A model generated the notes under the pieces. It was not told where the DNA came from. It ran no database searches and saw nothing but the letters and a program-made list of their open reading frames with translations. The translations under genes were made by a program, and so were the position numbers. This document shows, piece by piece, positions 52,746 to 63,291 of a DNA stretch of 64,000 bases. Positions within the stretch are counted from its first letter, which is position 1, and every line of letters begins with the position of its first letter. Origin of the DNA: Fennellomyces sp. T-0311 (lineage: Eukaryota; Mucoromycota; Mucoromycetes; Mucorales; Lichtheimiaceae); assembly GCA_025266875.1 (NCBI GenBank), contig JALLLT010000011.1, forward strand, positions 186,001-250,000, written 5' to 3'.

Positions 52746-54662
52746 CGTTACACGTTTCTAATCGAGGCACAAATTAAAGTTATCAACGTGCAGCGTAGAA
52801 GTGATTGTACTCGCTATATCTAGGTAACAGTAGAGGAAAACGAGAGAACAGCTCCCAACAGTAATGCCCGGCATTGTCCACCTGCTCAATCTTAAATCTA
52901 AACTCCGAGAAAAACTAGGCCAGGCGTGAAACGCCGCGCCCATCTTCACCACTTCGCCTTTTATTTTTTTAAAAAAAAAAGTTAGCGCCAAAAAAAAACG
53001 TGTAAAGCGGGTGGTATCAAAATGTATAGCAATTTTTTGTTGCATATTCTGGGAAGCTCTTGTCATGCATTGTTGCTTTTGTGCCTGGCATCATTGCTGC
53101 CCGACCACGCCAGAAGAAGAGACGGTACCTGCATTTATATAAAAATATGCAACGGAAGCGCTGTCATTACTTTCTGTACTAAATTTGCTTTTCAATATTT
53201 TGAAGCAGGAACCAAACCTCTGATCCTATAGAGAGTTGTTTACTATTAAATATTCGGCAAAATGGCAGACATGACCCAGCGTTGACATCACTCGCTTTTC
53301 GATATAATAGATGACTAATATTGGATAGTGTTTCGTTACACTGTCGCTTACCAAAGATTGCATTTGAATATATAGCTGCGGGCGATTAAATATATCTCTC
53401 TTTTCAGGGAGGGTATCCGTACCTTACTTGATATATCCGTTTTTACCTGTTCCAGTATTCTTTGCCGATTAGATTATTTTTGCTCAAACTTGAATCTGTT
53501 CAACCTGTGTAATCGACGGTTAAACGAACAAAGTTATTGTTACAAAAGAGATATCATGATAAAGGACCTACAGCTATTCAATTGTATACAACCAGGTCAA
53601 CTTAACAAAAGGCGCGTGCGGAACCAAAGTGTTCCTTTTTTTTAGGTAGCGGTTCTAGAATGTCCGTTGGCGTGCTTCTGGCATTGCATCAGATAGCACG
53701 CATTCGGGCCCGGAACGAACGTGAAGCGCCCGCCATCCTCCAATGCGAAAGTCTGCTGGACCGTAGTTGAAAAAAAAATGGACCGACTGAAACGATCGAG
53801 ATGGAGCGCGCGTGCAAACTATAAGTTGCACTTTTATCACAATAAAATTTACATACGAAATGAATGTTTGCGAGCAACAAATTAAACTCATGTCAAGAAG
53901 TGGTGGCTGTTGTTACAACCAGAGAGTTGCGCGTTTTCAATACTGTACAACATATGTAAGTGGCCACCATCGTCAAAAAGCCAAGCAGTTTCGTTATATC
54001 TAACGAGATATTCAACAGCTGATCACTTACTTCGATGACTTACAATTGTATACGTATATGAATTTAGTTTCATTGAGCTACATACGACTTTTTTTAAATG
54101 TTTTTTCTAGCTGGCAATATCGATCTATACAATATCTTCGGGCGCCGGTCGGTTCTTGACAGGATACTGCCCATTCCGTCCTCCAGTATACCCCCCTCCC
54201 CGAGCACCGAATTCTAGTTGTTGCATTTGTAATATTTTTCATTGTTCTCGCTTATAGTGCACATAAAGGTGAAAAAAATAATGAGAAACAAGTACAACCA
54301 GATTCCAACTGTTAAGAAGGCTTGCTGAACGTAAGCCTAAAACATAATGCCCACATAAGCCATATTTAACTTAAGCGCCGATGGGTAAGCAATGGCACAA
54401 TTGTTTCATGTAACATGTTAACATAAATCATAATGTGTCGTTGTTGTTGCGTATTACTGCTGTTTCCGGTTCTCCAGATGCACTCTCTCTTATGATCGTT
54501 GGGCATTTGGTGGATATTTTCTAAAATTTCTCTAGAAGCAATTATTCCGCAAGAAAAATTACTGGCGCTATGATATGGGTGTGAATAAAATACAGGGATT
54601 GAGTAAAGCTTTGGTTCTTATAAAGCAGAATAAGGAATTAAGGTGATGGTGTACCATATAAA
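52746..54662. other. Intergenic, no gene seen
   Basis: About 1.9 kb, AT-rich, with poly-A/T runs near 52970-53000. No coherent coding or RNA feature could be supported. Confidence 0.5.
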
Positions 54663-56709
54663 TCAGGTACATGACACTGTAAGATGCTGATCCACCAGTC
54701 GGTTAACTGATGTGAAGAGTATATCCGAGAGTAATGCGATACCAGGGAACGTGTAATCCTCGTATATCTCCAGCAGAGACTTTTTTGATTTTTCTTGATA
54801 CGAGGTAAGAAGCGAGGAAGACAAAGGGACTGTATGATCGCTTGGAAAAAGTGCTTTTGATCGAGCTCTCAGACTTTTCATCAGCATGTTCAGTAGTTCC
54901 GCTGGAAATCGGATATCGCTGCAGTATGAGAGCCTTTCCAAGCAATAAACGGCGTACTGCATGATGGACAATGAATCTAGTAAGTATCCAGGTTAACAAA
55001 TTGCCTTTCGTCAGTATCGTACGTACTCATCTTACAGTTTGGCATATCAGATGCATACGGATCCCAATTTTTGTTTAACGCATGCATGAGAACCTTGCAT
55101 GAGCTGAGGGCAAGCGATATGGAGTTTTTCCTGATGATCTGGATTGTTTCCATTGTAGCAGTACTTTCGGACGTTGGTAATACGTGAGGCTGCAAAATGG
55201 ATGAGGTGAAGACGCCGGTCATTATGTGAAGGCCAATAAACGGAAGGTATTTTGATGTAACTTTCCCTTCAACGAGCTTGTACGCATCTAGATCAAAAGG
55301 GTTCTTGCAAACTTGGTAGTCTAGCGGTAAACTAGCCCACCAGTCCTTGAGAAACGGTTCGTAACCCACTATATCCTCGAGCGCAATATCACAATATTCG
55401 CCATAGAAAATTTTAGTGATCTTAGTCTATATCCACGAGATAGAAGCTCGCGATTAACTTATCGTAGTACTAGAATTACGTAGTAGTGACAACATACCAA
55501 CATGCTTGAAACATAGTGGGATCCGAATAGGCGGAAAAAATGGTTGGCGAAGGATATGTACTCTTTCACTTTCTCGGGCTCGTCGTCCAAAACCTCCAAA
55601 GTGTTCATAGCCTGCGATTTTTCAAAGTCGACTTTGCCATCATGGAGCATTTTGGATAGTCGATTGGTTAATTCCAGATTGAAATAATGGCGCTGGAAAA
55701 GAACTCTCTCCACGGGCGTCATTGATTTGCAGTTTTTTTGCAGATCTGCGCACGCCAGCAATGCCACTGAGGCCAGACGATTTGCTTCCAGGTAATTCAG
55801 GAGCATCCCTGAAAGATAGTGTTGTAATAGACTCGTAACGATGACGACCTCGAGCATTTGTGATGGGTCATTGTACATATCGAAAAGCAAGTCTTTGCAC
55901 CGATTGTAGAGAGATTCAGAAAGCATGTATGTCTCGATGGGAGAGTATTTGAGCAAGTGGCGAATTCGGGAGAGCGTATCAATGCAGATGGCGAGCAAAA
56001 TTGCACTATTCGTTGGATCATCTAAGTCGTGGTAGCGTTCCAGAATATTTGGTTCATGCACCATGCCGGCCGCGCTATTGTAATGTTTCAGATATAATGG
56101 AACAAGATAGTCAATGGCATCTCGATGGTCTGGTATGCGATCGTAGCCATTGACTGCGAGCTGCTTTCTGCGAGGCTTCGGCGTCTTATGGCGCTGTATT
56201 ATTTTAACCAAGCCAAGTGTAATGCTGACCGACGCGCTTTCGAACCGTATTGGTTGTATGTTGAACATCGCAGCGAAAGGAGACAAGTACCGTCTTGACG
56301 CATATGAAAACATGATAACTTCTTCAATTGTCCGGATAGGCGTCTCGAGTTTTAGGACCCCGTTGATGATACTTAATTGCCATTCCATGCGAGAACGCTG
56401 TCTGGTGACTATATCCTGTTCCACAGCTGTTTTCATTGCAACCAACTGTCCCATCTCAGAATCCAATTCATTCACAGTTTTCCACCGGCTTTGTAACTTT
56501 TCGTGATAGTCTTGGGCTTTCGTCAATGGAGTGTCCTTATCTGTGGCAATGCACTCTATACCAAGCTTTGAGCAACGATCGCATTCCTTGGTATCGTCAC
56601 CTTTCCAAATACACCTTCTTTGCCTTATTTTGCATTCTGCAAATTTATGAGATACATGGGCCTTCAAATAGTTAACCTTGATTTTACCTCGGCATGGAGT
56701 ATTGCGCAT
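54663..56709 (-). CDS. Zn2Cys6 binuclear-cluster transcription factor
   Basis: DNA-binding regulator with a fungal-specific middle region. Exons 56688-56709, 55498-56636, 55036-55426 and 54663-54976 close to 621 residues. The zinc cluster is only complete after removing a 51-nt in-frame intron (56637-56687): MRNTPCRECKIRQRRCIWKG continues to ECDRCSKLGIEC, giving C-x2-C-x6-C-x9-C-x2-C-x6-C exactly. A heptad-like linker (about residues 60-90) follows. The fungal-TF middle homology region is suggested by YLVPLYLKHYNSAAGMVHEP, LLAICIDTLSRIRHL and later helices. Target genes are unknown; no metabolic cluster adjoins it. Confidence 0.85.
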
Positions 56710-57045
56710 TGAAATTATGATATATATCGGTTGTCATACAAAGGAAAAAAGTGCACCTGGCGACCGATAGTAACGGATATTTGTTTGTCTGTTGTGATCA
56801 TGATCATTTTATGCCAGAATAGATCAACAGCATACGTGATCCATTTACCAGAAATAGACATAGATTACGTTAACGTCTTCCCAATTCAGGCTTCGTTGAT
56901 GAGTTTTCTTGTTGAACTCAAGGACAGTGATGTTTGTAAATATGTAAACCAAATCAAGCTACTGGCGATGTTCTTCCGAAGCTGGTGCGCGATAGTGACA
57001 GGCCATATCAAATTCTGTTGCTTATAAGCAAATACATATATTTAT

Positions 57046-57285
57046 ATGTATTTTGTACTACGCAGCAACTGTTATGTGGATACAAATTATTCTGTAGCTT
57101 TAACACGCTCTCCTTTGAATGTTCGCATTACCGAGAAACTACTTTTTCAATGGAGTTATCTACGACTTCTGTATATATATGATAGGGAAGACGAATTCAT
57201 TGGAAATGGAATCATTGACACTATTCACAAGTCGGGCAACCAACTGGAGGCGCTTGATTTGGACAGTGAAGAATATCCCTACTAA
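57046..57285 (+). pseudogene. Possible LRR-like remnant
   Basis: One frame ends with LLFQWSYLRLLYIYDREDEF and IIDTIHKSGNQLEALDLDS, spacing suggestive of leucine-rich repeats as in fungal F-box/LRR proteins. The upstream frame (about 56731-57027) has VNVFPIQASLMSFLVELKDS. Stops separate the pieces. Weakly supported. Confidence 0.25.
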
Positions 57286-57292
57286 GGCTCCA

Positions 57293-58197
57293 AACGGGCA
57301 TGTCTTTTACCCAAACCCGAAATTACAAGTGCCCGAACTCAAGTGGCCCGCCTGACGAACCTCAAGAAGCAGAATGCGCATAGTACTTAAGAATGGGTTC
57401 TTTTATCACCGCATAGCATATTGCTCAACCACACATGTTTTCCGTAATTTACCACACAACTCAACTTTTCGTTTGTCGGTACTCCGTTTCATTTCTATAT
57501 ACATCCTAATCAAGAAAAGGGTGATTGTGTGCGTACTGTATATTACAGCATGTACACAGCGTCTTTTGTTGTTTTTCGAAAGGAACGCTTTGCCCGGCAC
57601 ACTTCGAAAGATGAGAATATTTATGATGGTCCTTTCTTTTTTATGTGATGACTTTATGCGACGCACCATGTAAAATGTACCAACGGTTGTTTTTCTTTGA
57701 TAATAGAGTGCCTGTACGACTAGGACACTCTTCAATCGTTGTTGTTATGCTCTTTTTCATTTAATAAAATTATCATTGTACCGGACCACTCTATCTCGCT
57801 TTTACTCTTGCTCTCATAACACTGGCTGGAAATTACCTTTGCTTGCACACATTTAACCTTTCACACTGAGGCCGATCCTCATCCATGTTCCAGGACATTT
57901 GCAGATTAACGTGTCGCGGGTAATTTGAATGGTGCCGATTAACGTACCTTTAAGCAGCCTTCCATTTTCACGACTTGGCCTATCGACACGGAACATCATG
58001 TAGCTAGATTGTTGTAGAAACCGTCCAACCATTTGATAACTGTATACATTCAGATATGTATATCTATCTTAAGTTGCATTACACAGCTTTGACGGCATCA
58101 AATTACATTCTATAGCAACGATTTCATTAAATAAACGTCTCACTGAGAAAATGCACTCTGGCACTCGGTCGGGCCACTATATAGGATCATGCCCGTT
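57293..58197. repeat. Paired inverted CGGGC-containing blocks about 0.9 kb apart
   Basis: AACGGGCATG (57293-57302) and AGTGGCCCG (57342-57350) on the left recur in the same order on the opposite strand at 58188-58197 and 58170-58178. This is the layout expected for inverted (sub)terminal repeats of a small element. Confidence 0.4.
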
Positions 58198-58874
58198 CGG
58201 GCGTTCGCTTTTAGGACACTTCCCTTCCCCGAAGCCGGTAAATGCCAGGCCAAAATGGGTCCTACCCACCCGTATTTAGTGCCCTACTCCCAAATGCTGG
58301 AATAAACATATTATTTTTATGGATCGATCGCCATATGCCCAACGCACCATTTATAATACCTCTGCTACCTTGACATGAAAGGCCAAATATATCAAGATCA
58401 ATAAAGGACAGAATATATGATTTGAAGCATTGAATTTGCTGTGTACAAGATCATCGCTACATCCTGTTGTAATACTCCAAGGATTCAAGATAATTCAATC
58501 GTCGGAAGTGGTGGTGCTGTGAATTGGCTTGCCAAGTATCCGAACGGCTCCGTTATCTGATTTGCTCACTTCTTGGTGGCAGGTGAATATGAGATTAAGC
58601 GCAAGTATAGCAAATATCAAATAGAGTTCAAACTCTTTAATATCACATTCGATGACAGCCCGAACGATCTTTCTGAATACGAGCAATAGCATGGACTAGT
58701 ATGCGTGTGTATTCAGTATCACAGCTGTGAAAAGCTAATACCTCTTAAGGCCTCAACCTCATTTCGCCTTAAAGTGTTCATTCGATCTGACTTTGGAAAA
58801 ATACAGGCGTTCAGGTAACTAAACTATTTTTTCTCCAGCTTCAAGCTGGTTGGGGCAGCGAACGAGAACACGAG

Positions 58875-59375
58875 CTACACCGAAGGGATTTCCATGTTGG
58901 GATTGATTTGATATGGGTCTTGTGGATTTCTCCTGAACGCGGGCAGCGGTGTGTTGTCCTTTGAAATAGCGATGGACAGCCCTCCAATTGCTATGTTAAA
59001 GGCCGCGGCGTTATCTCTTCCATAGGTACTGTTTCGATGGCAAGGGCAACGGATGTTCGTACACCTCAGTACGTCATTTACTGTCTTCAGTTCGCCTTCT
59101 CGACGGTACTTATGCAGCTTCATTGAGCTCAAACATACGGGACATGCGTGTTCCTTTTTGCTGTTCAGGATTTGTGCAAGAGTTGTCGATGTTTGGGTTG
59201 CTCCGAGACCGCTTCTCTTCAAAGCCTTCATGACTTTGGTGAGGTTCTCTCTCCCCGGAATACGCTCTGCCAAATGCCTGGTTGCGTTCTCAAGCCGTGC
59301 TTCAGAAAATTGTATGATGTCGATTTGAAGATTGCTGGCAGAAGTGAAGCGAGTTGCACCGTAGTTAGCATCCAT
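58875..59375 (-). pseudogene. Truncated Fanzor/TnpB-like RNA-guided nuclease, C-terminal part
   Basis: The frame from ATG 59375 gives 166 residues. A helical N-terminal part (LENATRHLAERIPGRENLTK, then VMKALKRSGLG) leads into a zinc ribbon with Cys78, Cys81, Cys105 and Cys110 (HACPVCLSSM; VLRCTNIRCPC). This is followed at once by YGRDNAAAFNIAIGG, which resembles the RuvC-III motif RDxNAAxNI of TnpB and Fanzor proteins; the catalytic-type Asp is residue 121. Zinc ribbon plus RuvC-III at the C-terminus is the TnpB/Fanzor arrangement. Intact proteins are roughly 400-700 residues and carry RuvC-I and -II upstream. Those parts are missing here or scattered beyond frame breaks (for example VIYGKAVVHSGSKQRVAA at about 59610-59560). 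A GTG-led extension to 59465 adds nothing family-like. Confidence 0.55.
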
Positions 59376-60933
59376 TATGGTGAATGAAGTGGAAGAAAGA
59401 GAGAGGAATATAGTAAAGCTGTGTTTTCCCCCACCCTCTTGTTTTCTTTGCTGCAACTCTGACACAACTTCCTGGCGTCCATTCTCAAATCCAACCTTGC
59501 AACGTTTACTTCAGCTGTCAACCGACGGGATCGTTACACAGTGCGTACCATTGTCTTCATGCAGCTACCCTTTGCTTGCTTCCAGAATGGACGACCGCCT
59601 TTCCATATATCACACACCACCTCTGCTCTTTTCGCATCAGCGCTACCCCATGATGTCATGTATACGCAACAGCATCCCGTACGCCACATCACAGTATGCC
59701 ACCGCTTTCCATTGATTGATTGAAACTTTTCTATCAGCAGTCCCTATCATTTCCTTTTCTATGCAAGAAAAGTCATATCTCCTACCGCAGCTGGCTAGTA
59801 GCTACTGTGGTGCAGAATAGCGACATGAATGAAACGAGAAACTCACTAGCTCATATGAAGACTTCATTCAACGATCTCCTCATCTGGCTTGATCTCAGTG
59901 ATACAGATTCGTCGACTCCACCAAGCCAGCACTTTCGAGAACGGACCTCCTCGCTCTCTTTCTTCCCTCTTGTTCACAAGATTCACCAAACTTTCACTCT
60001 TAATTTTAACCCTGTGCCGCATGGGTTTTTTTCTCTACTCTCATCGAGATCGGGCAGAGCGGGAATGCGAATAGCGATGCGCTTCAAGTCATATTACTTT
60101 TGTAAAACGATAATAAAATATTGTTTGATCCAGACAGTTTGTAAACCGTACACGATGGTTACCAGACGATGTACTGCTCTCCCAGCTGATCCCGCACCTA
60201 CCTCGCAGCCACACTAGCTGCTATGATCGACTTCACAAAACCAATCTATGGCAGCGCCTGCACCACAGACCGGCCCTGACAATCTTAGTTATGCAATAAA
60301 TTAAAGGGAAAAAAGGAATATGTCAGACGATATGCGTTGCTTTTCCTCTGAAAAATTGACACCTAATTACTTCTCTTCTAAATACAGAGATGTCACGCTT
60401 TTTAATGAAGCTTTTATTTACTAATTTAAAGCATTTACAAAACTTATACGTAACAGGAAGGCCATCTTCATTAGCATTCTAATCGTGTACCAAAGAATTT
60501 AATGATGCTAATGGTACTGAAACGTAAAGATCTGTGTTCTTGTTTATATTAATCTTCCTCTTACATTGCCTTTTTACGGTAATCTTTTTCAAACATTCCT
60601 CGCTTCACATTGGCCGCTTCTTTGATACCCACTGAAAACAGCGTAGCATTTCTTAAGTTTATTCTTCTTCCCAAATCATAAATGCTACATACACCCCTTC
60701 GTTTCATTAGAGATCGTAGCCTATGCTTTTGCCTCTATTTCGTTAGCATGGGCAACCAAAAGCGTGACGGAGAGACAGACGGACCAACCGATTCCTAAAG
60801 GCGTTCTTTTCAAACTCCGTATAGAACGCCTAAAAAGGCGGTTGCACCGGGCCGTGGCGGAATGAAGAATGAGTAATATGGATGTCACGGCAGATCTCAT
60901 CTCGTTTGTATTTTTCATATAACACACACTCTT
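59376..60933. other. Intergenic; possible upstream debris of the Fanzor-like gene
   Basis: Minus-strand pieces with protein-like composition occur (about 59560-59650, and about 59878-60030 with GGPFSKVLAWWSRRICITEI) but are broken by stops and frame changes. Plus-strand frames here have no domain. The right end is the promoter of the cystathionine synthase. Confidence 0.35.
60799..60831. repeat. 9-bp stem-loop upstream of cystathionine gamma-synthase
   Basis: AGGCGTTCT (60799-60807) pairs with AGAACGCCT (60823-60831) across 15 nt, about 100 bp before the start codon. It could be a dyad operator or a 5' UTR hairpin. Confidence 0.4.
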
Positions 60934-62935
60934 ATGTCAGCTGTCCCCGAGCCCCCCACACAGGTTGGTGCAGCGATTCCTGCCCATACACCTCATGCTG
61001 TGTCGGTCATGTTCCCGACATGGCAGGACAATATCTACTATGAAGAAGGAAACCCGATTGTCACCTCAAAGATGGAGTGTGGATACCCGCGATTCTTCAT
61101 ACACCCTTTCATTCAGAAGGTATTATTCTTCTTAATGTAGTTTTTCGATCTGAAGAGCTAAACCGGTATACGTTTCCATGGAAAAAAGCTATGCGATCGT
61201 CTTACAGCCAAGTATGGCAAGCCAAACGAATCGGGAATGCTGTTTCCTTCCCGCAAGATCGCCGAGCGATGCCGTGAGTTCATGAAGCGCTACTACTCTG
61301 AATCGCAGACGATCCGTATCATTGAGCTTAAAGTGGGACCTGCCGAGAAATACCCGGAAATTCCCATCTTTATGGTGCTGTTCCCTGCAGACGCCTTTAA
61401 GGTTGCTAAGCAGTACTGGCAACACAGTGGCGACATCATGTCATCACGCATGGCCGAGCGCTGCTTGCATATTCTGGACGAAAAGGAAAAGAAGCAGCAG
61501 GAGCAGGAGAAACGGCCCGCAGGCAACAGTCGTTATGCCAAAAAGAAACCATCTTCTGAACCCACATCGGTTGAAGAACGGAGTGTGGAGGCTGCAACAT
61601 ATGTCGAAGAGCGCTATGGTCGCAATTTGCCGATTGAATTCGCGGATCAAGCCAAAGTGGCTTTAAGACGACGCATTGCCGGCATCATTGCATCCGAAAA
61701 TGCACCGATCCAAGATTATCAAAAGGCAACTGCATCCGAGCTGGAGTCGCAGCGTGCGTTGGAGGGCGATCGCGGCATGAAGGGATTGTCGGAGGAAGAC
61801 GTGTATTTGTACCCATGCGGTATGGCATCGATTTACCATGCCCACCGGGTAGCGATGGCTGTTCTGGATTCATCGCGCAAAAGTATCTGCTTCGGGTAAA
61901 AGAGAGAGTTGTACGGATCGGGGAGCCAGGATGTGTCAAACTAAAAGTCATTTAGATTTCCTTATACAGATACGCTCAAAATCCTTCAGAAATGGGGTGC
62001 AGGCTGTTACTTTTATGGTTTGGGCGAAGACAAGGATATCGATGATATTGAGGCCAAACTCAAATCTGGCGAGCAGATCCTGGCCTTGTTTGCCGAAGCA
62101 CCGTCTAACCCGCTCCTCAAAACCCCCGATCTCAAACGTTTACGCAAGCTAGCAGATGAATATGACTTCATGATTGTCGTTGATGAAACGATCGGCAATT
62201 TCTCAAACGTCAACGCCATTCAGCATGCCGATATGGTGGTCAGCAGTCTGACTAAAGTCTTTTCCGGCGACAGCAATGTGATGGGCGGCAGGTAAGCTTG
62301 CTAGATTTGAAACACCTAAATTGTTATTAGTAATAACCGACTATAATCGATATAGCATGGTGCTGAATCCGAACCAGAAGTACTATAAGGCTATCAAGGC
62401 TTATCAGGATAAGGAATTCGAAGACTTGATGTGGTGCGAAGACGCGCTGTTCATGGAACGTAATTCGCGCAATTTTAAGCCACGTTCTAAAACTATCAAT
62501 GACAATGCCGAAGCCCTGTGTGATTACTTATCAGCACATCCTAAAGGTAAAACATAGGCCGTCATATGGCGAGTAGCATAACATTGACGTTTGATATTAG
62601 TTGATGCGGTTTATTATCCAAAGTATGTATGTCGAAATCACTATGATGCTGTCAAGAACCCCACGGGCGGCTACGGTGGTTTGTTTTCGATGCTTCTCAA
62701 GAACGAGAGAGCCGCGCAGCAGTTTTACGATAACCTCCACACCGCCAAAGGCCCTTCTCTGGGTACCAATTTTACGCTTGCGAGTCCGTACACAATTTTG
62801 GCTCATTATACGGAGCTTGACTGGGCAGAAAAGTTCGGTGTCTCGCGCTATCTGGTCCGGGTCAGTGTCGGCCTGGAGGAGAGGGACCACCTTTTGAAAA
62901 TCTTTAAAGACGCGCTGGATGCAATTAGTGAATAA
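60934..62935 (+). CDS. STR2: Cystathionine gamma-synthase
   Basis: PLP enzyme of transsulfuration, joining cysteine with an activated homoserine ester to give cystathionine. Exons 60934-61119, 61189-61895, 61956-62291, 62356-62546 and 62601-62935 close to 584 residues, the long fungal form. It starts [20 protein letters not shown] and has a fungal N-terminal extension ([28 protein letters not shown] joined to [15 protein letters not shown]). The Cys/Met PLP fold shows [43 protein letters not shown] and the Schiff-base lysine in [18 protein letters not shown]. The C-terminal part has [13 protein letters not shown] and [15 protein letters not shown]. The position-specific fungal type favours Str2 over Str3. 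Confidence 0.92.
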
Positions 62936-63224
62936 TGTGTTTACAAATCAGTCTCAGCTACACAAGAATTTTACTATATGCACACCCGGAAAAAATGTAT
63001 CCATTTATCCTTAATACTTGTTTTTGTCCTTAACAGAGTTCATTGCTATCTATACCGAGAAGCACATGCATCTGTCAGAGCGGCGCCTCTAATCAGTAAT
63101 TGATATGATATCATTATACACGACTCCGACACCACGCAAGGCGCTATCAAGACACATCTTCGTGCTGTCTTTGAAAAGTTTTTTTGTTTTATTTGCAGGT
63201 GAAACCCATTATCGATCCTGTGGA

Positions 63225-63236
63225 TATATATATAAA
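63225..63236 (+). promoter_or_regulatory. TATA box of the PKA catalytic subunit gene
   Basis: TATATATATAAA lies about 56 bp before the ATG at 63292, within the 356-bp spacer after the cystathionine synthase gene. Confidence 0.45.
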
Positions 63237-63291
63237 GGGTGGACGGACCTCTCTCAATTGACACTCAATTCTGTAAATAAACTATTCCACT

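Larger units (their letters stand above)
56710..58874. other. Intergenic with possible element ends
   Basis: Besides the LRR-like remnant, it carries GCCCG/CGGGC-rich blocks in opposite orientation at 57293-57350 and 58170-58197. Nothing else is supported. Confidence 0.4.

Noticed and set aside
59377..60217. Two plus-strand frames of 112 and 165 residues
   Set aside because: No domain, odd composition, and they oppose the Fanzor-like debris; treated as chance frames.
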